The position numbers and the translations under genes were made by a program. Positions 35,461 through 44,150 of a DNA stretch of 64,000 bases are shown piece by piece. Below the pieces are notes generated by a model. The model did not search any database. It saw only the letters and a list, made by a program, of their open reading frames with translations, and had not been told where the DNA came from. Position 1 is the stretch's first letter, and every line of letters starts with the position of its first letter. The stretch comes from CAWJMD01 sp963700925 (lineage in GTDB: Bacteria > Actinomycetota > Actinomycetes > Actinomycetales > CAWJMD01): positions 248,001-312,000 of the forward strand of contig OY969553.1 of NCBI GenBank assembly GCA_963700925.1, read 5' to 3'.

Positions 35461-38049
35461 GTGCAGGAACCGTCCGAGGAGCCGGTCGGCCAGCGCGAGC
35501 AGGTCGGCCAGCCTGAGCAGGTCGGCCAGCGCGAGCAGCAAGGGGCGCAGGCGCGGCGGCCGGCGCCCGGGCGCCCGGTGCCGGTGTCGACCTACCGAGT
35601 CCAGGTGCGAGCCGAGTTCGGGTTCGCCGACGTTGCTGCGCAGGCCTCATACCTCGACCGGCTGGGGGTCAGTCACGTCTACCTCTCGCCGGTGCTGGCG
35701 GCGACGCCCGGGTCGGCGCACGGGTACGACGTCGTCGACCACAGCCGGCTCTCCGACGACGCGGGCGGACGGGCGGCCTTCGACGCGATGAGCGACGTCC
35801 TGCGGCAGCACGGTCTGGGCGCGATCGCCGACGTCGTGCCGAACCACGTTGCCGTGCCCACGCCGGCGTACCTCAACGGCGAGCTGTGGTCGGTGTTGCG
35901 CGACGGGCCGGCCTCGCCGTTCGCGCACTGGTTCGACGTCGACTGGTTGACCGAGGACCACGCGCTGCTGATGCCCGTCCTGGGTGACCGTATCGGCGCC
36001 GTGCTGGCTCGCGGTGACATCACGCTCGACCGCGGTGGTGACCCGAGCGCCTCGGAGCCGGTGCTGCGCTACTTCGAGCACGTCTTCCCGGTGCGCCCCG
36101 GCACGGAGTCGCTGCCGCTGCACGAGATGGTCGACCGCCAGTGGTACCGGCTGGCGCACTGGAAGGTCGCGGACGAGGAGCTGAACTACCGGCGCTTCTT
36201 CGACGTCGACACGCTCGCCGCCGTGAGGGTCGAGGACCCCGACGTGTTCGAGGCGACCCACCGGCTCCTGCTCGACCTGATCGGCCAGGGCCGTCTCGAC
36301 GGCCTGAGGATCGACCACCCCGACGGCCTGGCCGACCCGCGCGGCTACCTGCGCCGGCTGGCGGAGGCGACCGGCGGGTCGTGGGTCGTGGTCGAGAAGA
36401 TCCTCGAGGGCGACGAGACGCTGCCGCCCGACTGGCCCTGCGCGGGCACCACCGGCTACGACGCGCTGATGCGAGTCGGCGGCCTCTTCGTCGACCCGTC
36501 CGGGGCGGGTCCGATGACGGCGCTGTGGAACCGGATGGCGTCCGAGAGCCGCGACTTCGCCACCGCTCCAACCGATCTCGCATCTGAGGTCGAGCACGCG
36601 AAGCGCACGCTGGTGGCGGGCTCCCTGTACGCGGAGGTGCACCGCCTGGTCGAGCTGCTCGCGCAGGTGACGCACGCCGACGTGCGGCTGCGCGACCACA
36701 CCCGGCGGGCATTCTCGGATGTCGTGGTCGAGCTGCTCGTCGCCTTCGAGCGGTACCGGGCGTACGTCGTGCCCGGTGAGCCTGCCCCGCCGGAGCAGGT
36801 CGCCGTGCTCGAGCACGCGGTCGAGCTGGCACGCCACCGGCTGGCGGACGACCGGCACGACACGCTCGAGCTGGTGCGCGACCTGCTGCTGGGCCGGGAG
36901 GCAGGGAGCGCCGGCCGGCTCGACGAGCGTGCCCGAGCAGAGCTGGTCGTCCGGTTCCAGCAGACGTGCGGCCCTGTGATGGCCAAGGGTGTCGAGGACA
37001 CCGCCTTCTACCGGTGGAACCGGCTGGCGTCGCTGAACGAGGTGGGCGGCAACCCGGACCGTTTCGGGATCCCGACCGAAGAGTTCCATGCCTGGTGCGA
37101 GCGGCTGCTGCGGCAGTGGCCGACGTCGATGACGACCCTGTCGACCCACGACACCAAGCGCGCCGAGGACACCCGAGCACGTCTCGCCGTGCTGTCTCAG
37201 GTGCCGACTGCCTGGGAGGCCGCGGTCACGGAGCTCGAGGCGGAGGCCGCGCCGCTGGCGGGGCGTCGCGTCGACGCCCCGACCCGGTACCTGCTGTGGC
37301 AGACCCTGGTGGCCACGTACGACCTGGGGGGCAACGCACCGATCAGCCAGGCCCGGCTGCACGAGTACCTGACGAAAGCTGTGCGCGAGGCCAAGGTGCA
37401 CACCACGTGGCACGACCCAGACACCCAGTACGAGGAGCAGGTGCTCGGGCTCGCGTCCGCAGTCGTCGAGAGGGACACCCTGATGTCGTCGCTGCGAGCC
37501 TTCGTGACCTCGATCCAGCCCACCGCGAGGGTCTCGGTGCTGGGCCAGAAGCTGGTGCAGCTGACGATGCCCGGGGTGCCTGACGTCTACCAGGGCACCG
37601 AGCTCGAGGAGACGTCGCTGGTCGACCCCGACAACCGCCGGGCTGTGGACTACGCCGAGCGGTCAGAGCGGTTGGCTCGGCTCGACGAGGGCACCGCGCC
37701 TCGTGACCTGGACGACGAGAAGATGCTCGTGACGTCGCGGGCCTTGCGGCTGAGGCGTGAACGACCCGAGGTGTTCGTGGGCGAGAACGCCACGTACGCA
37801 CCGCTTCCCACCACCACCGGGCATCTGGTCGCCTTCGCCCGAGGCGACGCCGACGGCGCGTCCGTCGTGACTCTGGCGACACGCCTGCCCGTCGAGCTGG
37901 AGCGCCTCGGAGGCTGGGGAGAGCACACGGTCGCCCTTCCTGCGGGAACCTGGACGGACCGGCTGACCGGACGCGAGATCGGCTCCGGGACCGTGGCCGT
38001 CGCGGGCGTGCTGGACCGGTACCCGGTGGCGCTACTCGTCCGCGGCTGA
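35461..38049 (+). CDS. treY: Malto-oligosyltrehalose synthase
   Basis: An 862-aa GH13 enzyme that converts the reducing end of maltodextrins to a terminal trehalosyl unit. Family hallmarks are STYRVQVRAEFGFADV, SHVYLSPVLAATPGSAHGYDVVD, ADVVPNHVA, GLRIDHPDGLADP, VVVEKILEGDE and STHDTKRAEDTRARL. The first 35-40 residues are a Gln-rich repeat not found in typical TreY, so translation may begin at the in-frame GTG at 35578 (VPVSTYRVQ). Its last 18 bases overlap the convergent DUF1801 gene. Confidence 0.94.
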   Translation: MQEPSEEPVGQREQVGQPEQVGQREQQGAQARRPAPGRPVPVSTYRVQVRAEFGFADVAAQASYLDRLGVSHVYLSPVLAATPGSAHGYDVVDHSRLSDDAGGRAAFDAMSDVLRQHGLGAIADVVPNHVAVPTPAYLNGELWSVLRDGPASPFAHWFDVDWLTEDHALLMPVLGDRIGAVLARGDITLDRGGDPSASEPVLRYFEHVFPVRPGTESLPLHEMVDRQWYRLAHWKVADEELNYRRFFDVDTLAAVRVEDPDVFEATHRLLLDLIGQGRLDGLRIDHPDGLADPRGYLRRLAEATGGSWVVVEKILEGDETLPPDWPCAGTTGYDALMRVGGLFVDPSGAGPMTALWNRMASESRDFATAPTDLASEVEHAKRTLVAGSLYAEVHRLVELLAQVTHADVRLRDHTRRAFSDVVVELLVAFERYRAYVVPGEPAPPEQVAVLEHAVELARHRLADDRHDTLELVRDLLLGREAGSAGRLDERARAELVVRFQQTCGPVMAKGVEDTAFYRWNRLASLNEVGGNPDRFGIPTEEFHAWCERLLRQWPTSMTTLSTHDTKRAEDTRARLAVLSQVPTAWEAAVTELEAEAAPLAGRRVDAPTRYLLWQTLVATYDLGGNAPISQARLHEYLTKAVREAKVHTTWHDPDTQYEEQVLGLASAVVERDTLMSSLRAFVTSIQPTARVSVLGQKLVQLTMPGVPDVYQGTELEETSLVDPDNRRAVDYAERSERLARLDEGTAPRDLDDEKMLVTSRALRLRRERPEVFVGENATYAPLPTTTGHLVAFARGDADGASVVTLATRLPVELERLGGWGEHTVALPAGTWTDRLTGREIGSGTVAVAGVLDRYPVALLVRG
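35485..35538 (+). repeat. Three 18-bp tandem repeats at the 5' end of treY
   Basis: The unit GTCGGCCAGCGCGAGCAG occurs three times (second copy with two changes), reading VGQREQ-VGQPEQ-VGQREQ in the treY frame. It either adds a Gln-rich leader to TreY or lies in its untranslated leader if the downstream GTG is used. Confidence 0.9.
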
Positions 38050-38397
38050 CGTGTGTCGCTCGGCGAGCAGAGCCACGAGGCGCGCGACGAGGTCGTACGG
38101 AATCGGCTCTCGGAGTGGGAACTTCACCGTTCCCTTGTCTCCTGCGTACGACGCCATGTCGCGCTCGAATGCCGCGTCGCCGCTCGCCATCGGGTAGATG
38201 CTGACGTGGTGCTTCCACCCCGCGAAGTGCACGAGGGACTTGCCGTCCAACGTCATGGTGGGCATGTCGTACTTGATCGTCTCGCCGGCCGTGGGCACCA
38301 CGTCCAGGATCGTCTGTCTGATCCTCTCGAGGACGACCTGCACGTCCTCGGGAAAGCTCTTGATGTAGTCGTCGACGGTCGCGTGCTTGCCCGCCAT
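38032..38397 (-). CDS. DUF1801 (YdhG-like) protein
   Basis: A 121-aa protein matching the DUF1801/YdhG fold, the group that includes bacterial frataxin-like iron chaperones: TVDDYIKSFPEDVQVVLERIRQTI, ETIKYDMPTMTLDGKSLVHFAGWKHHVSIYP in segments, and GTVKFPLREPIP. The role here is unproven. Its ATG overlaps the PPK2 stop (TGATG), so it is coupled to that gene, and its 3' end overlaps convergent treY by 18 bp. Confidence 0.8.
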   Translation of the reverse strand: MAGKHATVDDYIKSFPEDVQVVLERIRQTILDVVPTAGETIKYDMPTMTLDGKSLVHFAGWKHHVSIYPMASGDAAFERDMASYAGDKGTVKFPLREPIPYDLVARLVALLAERHTSAADE

Positions 38398-39548
38398 CAG
38401 CTGCTCGCCAGCCGCGCCTTCTCGGCCTCGACGTCGAAATCGGCTGTCGGCCACTGGGGGTCGATGGCAGCGAGGTGGTCGAGCAGCAGCTGCTGCACGG
38501 CCCACCGGGCGTACCACTTGTGGTCGGCCGGCACGACGTACCAGGGCGCAGCCTCGACCGAGGTACGGGTCAGGGCGACCTGGTACGCCTCGGCGTAGTC
38601 GTCCCACAGAAGGCGCTCGTCGACGTCGCGCGGGTTGTACTTCCAGTGCTTGTCGGGACGGTCGAGCCGCTCAGCCAGCCGGCCACGCTGCTCGTCCTTC
38701 GAGATGTGCAGCATCACCTTCACGACCGTGGTGCCCTTGGCCGCCAACGACTTCTCGAACGCGTTGATCGTCGCGTAGCGGCGCTGCCAGGTGGCCCGGG
38801 GCGCGAGCCCGCGCACCCGGACCACGAGCACGTCCTCGTAGTGCGAGCGGTCGAAGACGCCGATCTGGCCGGCCGCCGGCAGCGCCCGACGAATCCGCCA
38901 GAGGAAGCCCTTGGATCGCTCCTCGACTGTGGGCGCCTTGAACGCCGTCATGGCCACGCCCTGCGGGTCCACCGCGCCGAGCACGTGCCGCAGGATGCCG
39001 CCCTTGCCGGACGTGTCCATGCCCTGGAGCACCAGCAAGAGCGAGCGACGGTCGCCGCTACGACCCTGTGCGAAGAGCCGCTCCTGCAGCTCGGAGAGCT
39101 CGGCAACGCCACGCTCCAGCGCCTTCTGCCCCTTCTTCTTGCCACCGTCGAAACCCGGTGTGGCCCGCGGGTCCACACGTTCGAGGCGGAACCCGGGGCC
39201 GACGCGCAGCGCCTCGCCCAGGTGATGCACCGGAGCCGACGACGGGATCGTGTCTCCTGCCTCGACGGTCGCGGCTACCTCGCTCGCCCGCACGGCCTCC
39301 TCAGCGGAGGCCTGGGCGATCTCCTTGGCGCGCGCGGCGTCCTTCGCCAACGCGGTCGCCTCGGCTGTCGCGGCGACGGCCTCGGCGACCTTCGTCCGTG
39401 CGGTGGCGCGTGCCTTGTTCGGGTCCTTGGCCCTGGTCATCTTGGCGGCCTTGGTCACTGTCTTGGTCGCTGCCTTGGTCGACTTGGTCGCTGTCTTGGC
39501 CTTGGTCGTTGCCTTGGCCTTGCTCTGGGACGTGCTCTTGCCAGCCAT
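38397..39548 (-). CDS. PPK2-family polyphosphate kinase with a histone H1-like N-terminal tail
   Basis: A 383-aa protein. Residues from about 100 on form a PPK2 P-loop kinase with Walker A GMDTSGKGG (176-184), FDRSHYEDV as Walker B/lid, and WKYNPRDVDERLLWDDY. PPK2 enzymes move phosphate between polyphosphate and nucleotides; the direction and base preference cannot be read here. The first 60 residues are almost entirely Lys, Ala, Thr and Arg, like the C-terminal tail of histone H1 or mycobacterial HupB, followed by an Ala/Glu helix to residue 95. Most PPK2 proteins lack such a tail. The ATG start is at MAGKSTSQ. Confidence 0.85.
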   Translation of the reverse strand: MAGKSTSQSKAKATTKAKTATKSTKAATKTVTKAAKMTRAKDPNKARATARTKVAEAVAATAEATALAKDAARAKEIAQASAEEAVRASEVAATVEAGDTIPSSAPVHHLGEALRVGPGFRLERVDPRATPGFDGGKKKGQKALERGVAELSELQERLFAQGRSGDRRSLLLVLQGMDTSGKGGILRHVLGAVDPQGVAMTAFKAPTVEERSKGFLWRIRRALPAAGQIGVFDRSHYEDVLVVRVRGLAPRATWQRRYATINAFEKSLAAKGTTVVKVMLHISKDEQRGRLAERLDRPDKHWKYNPRDVDERLLWDDYAEAYQVALTRTSVEAAPWYVVPADHKWYARWAVQQLLLDHLAAIDPQWPTADFDVEAEKARLASS

Positions 39549-39599
39549 CCCGGAACCCTAGTGCGGCAGGACCCTGACCCGCTGCCCACGATGCCTCCC

Positions 39600-39626
39600 T
39601 GTCACGCTGTCACCCCCTGTCCCGTC
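39600..39626 (+). promoter_or_regulatory. ECF41-type promoter of the sigJ gene (putative autoregulation)
   Basis: TGTCACG (39600-39606), a 16-bp spacer and CGTC (39623-39626) match the bipartite ECF41 promoter (TGTCACA and CGTC, spacer about 16 bp, as recalled from published work). Transcription would start near 39632, just ahead of the GGAGG ribosome site at 39635-39639. Confidence 0.7.
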
Positions 39627-39645
39627 AGTCGTCCGGAGGTGTGGT

Positions 39646-40566
39646 GTGCCCACTGATGACGACGAAGCCGCCCGCGTGTTCGACGAGCAGCGAGGCCGAC
39701 TCCTGGGTGTTGCCTACCGCCTGACGAGTAGCTGGGCCGACGCCGAAGACGTGGTCTCGACGGCGTGGCTGCGATGGCGGGAGCATGCGGACACCGTGCG
39801 CAACCCGGCTGCGTGGCTGACGACGGTGGTCAGCCGGATCGCGCTCGACGAGCTGCGCTCGGCGCGTGCGAGGCGAGAGCAGTACGTCGGCCCGTGGCTG
39901 CCCGAGCCCGTGCTGCAAGGCCTCGACGGACGTCCGCTTCCGTCGGCGGCTGAGGGCGACCCGGCCGACGTCGTCGTGATGGACGAGAGCGTGCGGATGG
40001 CGCTGCTCGTCGTCCTCGACACCTTGACGCCCGAGCAACGCGTAGCCGTGGTGTTGCACGACGCACTCGACCTGCCGTTCGACCAGGTGGCCGAGGCGAT
40101 CGGCTGCACCGTCGAGGCTGCGCGCCAGCACGCCGTCCGCGGGAGGCGCCGTCTGGCGGACGCGGCCCCGCCTCCGCCGTCGCCGCCACCCGAGGCCTTC
40201 GCAGTGCTCGACGGCCTGACCGCAGCCCTGCGCAGTGGCGACGCGGAACGGGTCGGCGCGCTACTCACCGATGACGTGGTGTTCGTGAGCGACGGCAACG
40301 GCCGGGTCACCGCGGCACGGCGTCCCCTGCATGGCCCCGAGGAAGTCACGCGCTTCCTGTTCGGGCTCGCGCGGCTGGGGCTGGACGACCCGGCGCTCAC
40401 GCTGCAACCGGTGCTGGTCAACGGAGTTCCGGGCATGTTGATGCGGTTCGCGAGCCTGCGTCCGCAGGACCCCAAGGTCGCCGTGTACTCGTTCACCCTG
40501 CGCGAGGGGCGCATCTGCGCCGTGCACGCGGTGCTGGCACCCGACAAGGTCGGGCGCTACGCCTGA
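39646..40566 (+). CDS. sigJ: ECF41-group RNA polymerase sigma factor (SigJ family) with SnoaL-like C-terminal domain
   Basis: A 306-aa sigma factor. Sigma region 2 is at about 10-75 (RLTSSWADAEDVVSTAWLRW), region 4 at about 115-168 (LTPEQRVAVVLHDALDLPFDQVAEAIGCT), and a SnoaL-like domain at 185-300. ECF41 hallmarks are present: the linker WLPEP (84-88) and D216-G-N-G-R220 at the position of the family's DGGGK motif. In this group the fused C-terminal domain, not a separate anti-sigma factor, controls activity. The GTG start is fixed by GGAGG six bases upstream. A matching promoter precedes this gene and another precedes the CMD gene 5 kb away. Confidence 0.9.
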   Translation: MPTDDDEAARVFDEQRGRLLGVAYRLTSSWADAEDVVSTAWLRWREHADTVRNPAAWLTTVVSRIALDELRSARARREQYVGPWLPEPVLQGLDGRPLPSAAEGDPADVVVMDESVRMALLVVLDTLTPEQRVAVVLHDALDLPFDQVAEAIGCTVEAARQHAVRGRRRLADAAPPPPSPPPEAFAVLDGLTAALRSGDAERVGALLTDDVVFVSDGNGRVTAARRPLHGPEEVTRFLFGLARLGLDDPALTLQPVLVNGVPGMLMRFASLRPQDPKVAVYSFTLREGRICAVHAVLAPDKVGRYA

Positions 40567-40573
40567 ACCGTTC

Positions 40574-41299
40574 TCAGTTGCCGAGGTAGCCCGACAGTGC
40601 CGCGGCGGCGAGGAGCATCAGCTGCGCCCGTCCGGCGATCGTCTCCTCACGTCGATCGATCGCAGCGTGGAGGGCGCGAGTGTCACCGGCACGGCGAAGC
40701 GCCGTGAGCACCTGGCGCGCCTGGTCGAGCCCGTGGTGGCTGAGGCGCAGCTGATGGGCGATACGGGCGTCGCGGACGTCCATCGGTGAGTAGGTGCGGT
40801 AACCCTGGGGGACGGTGCGAGCCGGTCTGATCAGGCCTGCCTCGTCCCATGAACGCAGGGTGGAGCTGCGGACTCCCAGCACAGCGGCCAGCTCGCCGAT
40901 GAGCATGTGGTCCTCACGTCGCACGTCGACGATGGGGTCCGAGGCGACTTCGAGGAGCGCGGCCCGCGTCGAGCGGAGTGCGAGGCGCTGCTGCTGCAGC
41001 TCGGCATGACTGACATCGAGCAGTTCCAGTGCTTCGGCGACCTGCTCGGCGTGGACGGCCCGCATGATCTGGCGCGCCACCGGGGCACCGTGTGCTCGTG
41101 CCAGGGCTCGGTAGGTCAGCAGCGCTTGAAGGTGCTCTTCGGAGTAGCGGCGGTAGCCGCTCGGGGTGCGCTCGACCAGCGGCAGCACACCGGCGGCCTC
41201 GTCGTTGCGCACCTGCTGGGTCGAGACGCCGGCGGCGCGGGCAAGGTCGACGGGCCGGAGGTGCCGCTCCGCTACATGAGCTCGTGCCATCACCCTCAT
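40574..41299 (-). CDS. MerR-family regulator with two MerR DNA-binding domains
   Basis: A 241-aa protein with two separate MerR-type winged helices in one chain. The first is at about 14-82 (LRPVDLARAAGVSTQQV, TPSGYRRYSEEHL). The second is at about 131-200 (MLIGELAAVLGVRSSTLRSW, VPQGYRTYSPMDVRDARI). They are joined by a Leu/Gln-rich helix. No cysteine metal-binding cluster is present. Similar tandem proteins are annotated as TioE-type regulators. It is divergent from an alpha/beta hydrolase gene with inverted repeats between them, so that hydrolase is the likely target. The start could also be the ATG three codons later (MARAHV). Confidence 0.82.
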   Translation of the reverse strand: MRVMARAHVAERHLRPVDLARAAGVSTQQVRNDEAAGVLPLVERTPSGYRRYSEEHLQALLTYRALARAHGAPVARQIMRAVHAEQVAEALELLDVSHAELQQQRLALRSTRAALLEVASDPIVDVRREDHMLIGELAAVLGVRSSTLRSWDEAGLIRPARTVPQGYRTYSPMDVRDARIAHQLRLSHHGLDQARQVLTALRRAGDTRALHAAIDRREETIAGRAQLMLLAAAALSGYLGN

Positions 41300-41305
41300 C
41301 CGCGT

Positions 41306-41376
41306 CTTGAGAGTTCTACCCCCCGGCGGGGCGTCGTGCACATACTTGCCGCGCCGAAGTCTCAAGTAGGCCTTGA
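41306..41376. promoter_or_regulatory. Inverted repeats in the merR-hydrolase divergent promoter region
   Basis: CTTGAGA (41306-41312) and TCTCAAG (41360-41366) are an inverted pair 47 bp apart, and TCAAG-5 bp-CTTGA (41362-41376) is a compact dyad. Both fall in the 94 bp between the two start codons and are candidate operator halves for the double-headed MerR protein. Confidence 0.5.
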
Positions 41377-41393
41377 ATGGCAGGGTTGAAGGC

Positions 41394-42290
41394 ATGACGA
41401 CGGAAGCGAACGACATCGCAGAGGCGGAACGGCGGACGGCACGGCTGCACGACGGCTCACAGATCGAGGTCCAGGTCTTGGGCAGCGGACAGCATCTGCT
41501 GCTGCCGGTCCGGACCGAACCGTACGACGAGGCGACCGCTGCCGGCATGCGGCAGTGGGGGGCGGACCCGGACGCGGGGCCCACCCTGATCCGCGAGCTG
41601 TCCGACCGCTGCACGGTGGTCGCCGCCGACTACGAGGCCCACCGGATGGCGAACCCCGCGCCGGGGACGCTGACGCCCGCCAACATCGCCGTTGACTTGC
41701 TGGCCATCGCTGATGCGGCCGGTGCCGAGCGGTTCTGGTCCTACGGCTACTCCTGGCTGGCGCTGTCGGCCATGCAGCTTGCCGTCCGCACCGACCGCCT
41801 GGACGGGCTGGTCATGGGCGGCTTCCCGCCGATGGGCGGGCCGTACTCGGCGATGCTGGCGGTCACGCGCGCCGCGCATGCTGCGTCTCGGTCGCAAGCG
41901 GCGGACGGTGACGCAGAGGATGACTCGCCCGGTGAGACGTCCGCCCCCGAGATCACTCCGGGCGACTGGGACGCGGCCCAGATCCAGACCACCCCAGAGC
42001 AGACGGGACAGTTCGTCACGCTGTACGAGGACCTCCAAGACTTCGACGACATCGAAGCCGCCCGCGGGTTGAGCGTCCCCCGCTTCTGCTTTGCCGGCGA
42101 GCTCGACAACATCGAGTACGGGCCGCTATGGGGAGACGTGCGCGTGGTCATCGCCGACGCGATCCAGCAGCACCGAGAGGATCTCGAGGCCAGCGGATGG
42201 GTTGTGGAGATCCTGCCCGGTCACGACCACATGGGGGCCATGCACGCCGACGCTGTCCTGCCGCTGCTGCGACGTTGGCTGCTCGGCTAA
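41394..42290 (+). CDS. Alpha/beta-hydrolase fold protein
   Basis: A 298-aa alpha/beta hydrolase. The putative nucleophile elbow is YGYSWLAL (G-Y-S-W rather than G-x-S-x-G), the catalytic His is in LPGHDHMGAMHADAVLP, and an acidic residue is available in FAGELDNIEYG. The insertion around residues 155-205 is rich in Asp/Glu and Gln. The substrate is unknown. It is divergent from the MerR-like gene and overlaps the end of the HNH pseudogene by 4 bp. The ATG was chosen over an upstream TTG. Confidence 0.75.
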   Translation: MTTEANDIAEAERRTARLHDGSQIEVQVLGSGQHLLLPVRTEPYDEATAAGMRQWGADPDAGPTLIRELSDRCTVVAADYEAHRMANPAPGTLTPANIAVDLLAIADAAGAERFWSYGYSWLALSAMQLAVRTDRLDGLVMGGFPPMGGPYSAMLAVTRAAHAASRSQAADGDAEDDSPGETSAPEITPGDWDAAQIQTTPEQTGQFVTLYEDLQDFDDIEAARGLSVPRFCFAGELDNIEYGPLWGDVRVVIADAIQQHREDLEASGWVVEILPGHDHMGAMHADAVLPLLRRWLLG

Positions 42291-43896
42291 GCCCGAGGGT
42301 CGTCGGTCTTGCGCCAGCCGTGGATGAGGGGTCGCATCGCGCGGGTGTAGGTGCGTCCGGTGGGGCTGGTCCAGATGAAGGTGCCCGGGGTGGGTTGGGA
42401 GAGTGCCCAGCCCCCGTGGGTTTTCGCGTTGTGGATGCGTTCGCAGGTGCTGCCGAGGTTGGTGTGGCTGGTGGTGCCGGGTTGTCCGTGGTCGTCGGCC
42501 TCGTCGTAGTTGACGGTGTGGTCGGCCTCGGTGCCGGTGGCCGGGTGGTGGCAGGCGGGTCCGATGCAGGTGGCGTCGCGGGTGTGGAGGTGCCGGCGCA
42601 GCGCTGTGGGGGTGCGGTAGGTGTCGGTGCCGTAGTCGAGTCGTGCCGGGGTGACCGGGTCTGTCATCAGCCGCGCGAGTCGTGGGTCGGGCGGGACCTG
42701 TTCGGGCTCAACTAGTTCGGGCTCGAACTAGTTCGGGCTCAAGCGGTTCGGGTGGTTCGGGTGGTGTGGGTGGGGGCAGGGTGCGGGGGTCGATGTGTTG
42801 CAGGGTGCCGGTGGCGGGGTCGGCGATGAGTCGTCGCCAGGGCTGGCGGGTGGCGAGTTCGCGGGCGGTGTCGGGGTCGATGGGTCCGACGCCGGGGATC
42901 GATGCGGGTAGGTCGTGGGTGCTGGTGAGGGTGTCGGCGGCGACCACGACCTGGACCTCGACGTGGCGGGACAGCTCGGCCGGGGTCGGGACCACCACTT
43001 GCCCGCCGGGGTCCTCGCCGCCGGATGGGCTCTGCCCGGTCAGCACAGCGGTGAGCAGGTCGGCGCGCAACTGGGCCAGGGTCCGCTCATCCCCGCCGCT
43101 CTCGGGGTCACTTCCTTCGGCGTGGTTGCGGCGGGCGGTGCGGGCGGCGCCGTTGAGGGCGAGCCAGGCGGCGTGGGCCTGGTCGGTGGGCAGGTCGGCG
43201 ACCAGCCGCCGGCACCCGGCCAGTGGTGAGGTCCGCAGCTGGACGTCCCGCTCGGACACGCCGTGCTCGACCATGTCGGCGGCGTGGGTGGGGTCGAGCC
43301 GGATCGCTTCGGCGGCCAGGGCGGCGTCGAGCTGTTGGCGGGTCCGTCGTGGTGCCCACCGCACCGCCGCCGCCTCCAACACCCGCTTCGCCGGGGTGGG
43401 CAGGTGCCGGGCGTGGGCGTCCAGGGCCCGCAGCTGGGACGGGTCCATCCGGCCGTCGGCCAGCGCGTCCATCGCCGCCGGCAGGTCCTCGCAGCGGCGT
43501 ACCAGCGACACCAGCGCCGACGCCGCGCGCGGCGCCATCCCGAGCGCGGGCGCCAGCTCGTCCGCGGTCCGCCGCACCGGACAGGTCCGCCCCGGACCGG
43601 CGTAGGCGTCGGCGTCGCCGCCGATCAGGGTTGAGGGCTTGGTCCAGCTCAGCGATGGCGACGAACTGGCCGGCGGTGGCCAGACACGCCACCTTCTTCC
43701 ACGCCGCCGTCACCTCGACCCACTCCCGCGCGGTCAGGTCGGTGCGCGCGGTCAACGCCATCAACGCGGTCACCAGCTCCGGACCCGGCGCCGCCGACAC
43801 CGCCGAGGCCACGAACCCGCGCAGCACCTTCGCCCCGACACCGGGCTCGGCCCCGGCGTCGAGCGACTCGAGCGCATCGACCGGGTGGGTTGCCAT
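42287..43896 (-). pseudogene. DUF222/HNH endonuclease gene broken by two frameshifts
   Basis: Three reading frames together give one DUF222-HNH protein of about 535 aa. Frame 1 starts at MATHPVDALESL and runs to ELDQALNP near 43620. A one-base shift there leads to frame 2 (GGDADAYAGPGRTCPVRRTADEL...), the DUF222 core, which ends prematurely at 42708. A second shift leads to frame 3, the HNH nuclease domain (CIGPACHHPATGTEADHTVNYDEADDHG, NLGSTCERIHNAKTHGGW). The second break lies in a 15-bp repeat region where one copy has an extra base. Either the gene is decayed or the bases are sequencing errors. Such genes are highly repeated in actinobacterial genomes. Confidence 0.8.
42704..42747 (-). 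repeat. 15-bp direct repeats at the second frameshift of the HNH gene
   Basis: The minus-strand unit TTGAGCCCGAACTAG occurs about three times. The middle copy reads TTCGAG with one extra base (near 42724), which throws the DUF222 frame out of register. Removing that base would restore a continuous ELVEPEQVPPDPRLARLM linker into the HNH domain. Confidence 0.75.
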
Positions 43897-44150
43897 GACG
43901 ACAACTCTCCCAGCCACCACCGACAGTCCCACCCGCGCCCGAGCGCCGAGTCCGTATGCTGGACAACAGTTTTCGTCGCCAACACGGTTCAACGTGCTCG
44001 TCCCGTCCAAGGACTCGAAGCCGTGTCGCGCAGCGACCGTTGCCCCTCTGCGCAGTATCAGCGCGGTCGGTGCCGGCTCTTGTCAGGACCATTCCCACGC
44101 TCTCCACCGCCGGTGGTGGCACTGAGGTCGACATCGCAGGAGACAGCACC
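43897..44150. other. Intergenic region between the HNH pseudogene and the unknown gene
   Basis: This 254-bp divergent gap has no supported gene. It must hold promoters for both flanking genes; no confident hexamers or ECF41-type motif were found in it. Confidence 0.4.

Noticed and set aside
35485..35538. CRISPR-like repeat array in treY
   Set aside because: The units are 18 bp and directly adjacent without spacers, in frame with the coding sequence, and there are no cas genes.
42708..43577. Central DUF222 frame as an independent intact gene
   Set aside because: It lacks the conserved N-terminus and the HNH domain, both of which continue in other frames directly on either side, so the three pieces are one broken gene.
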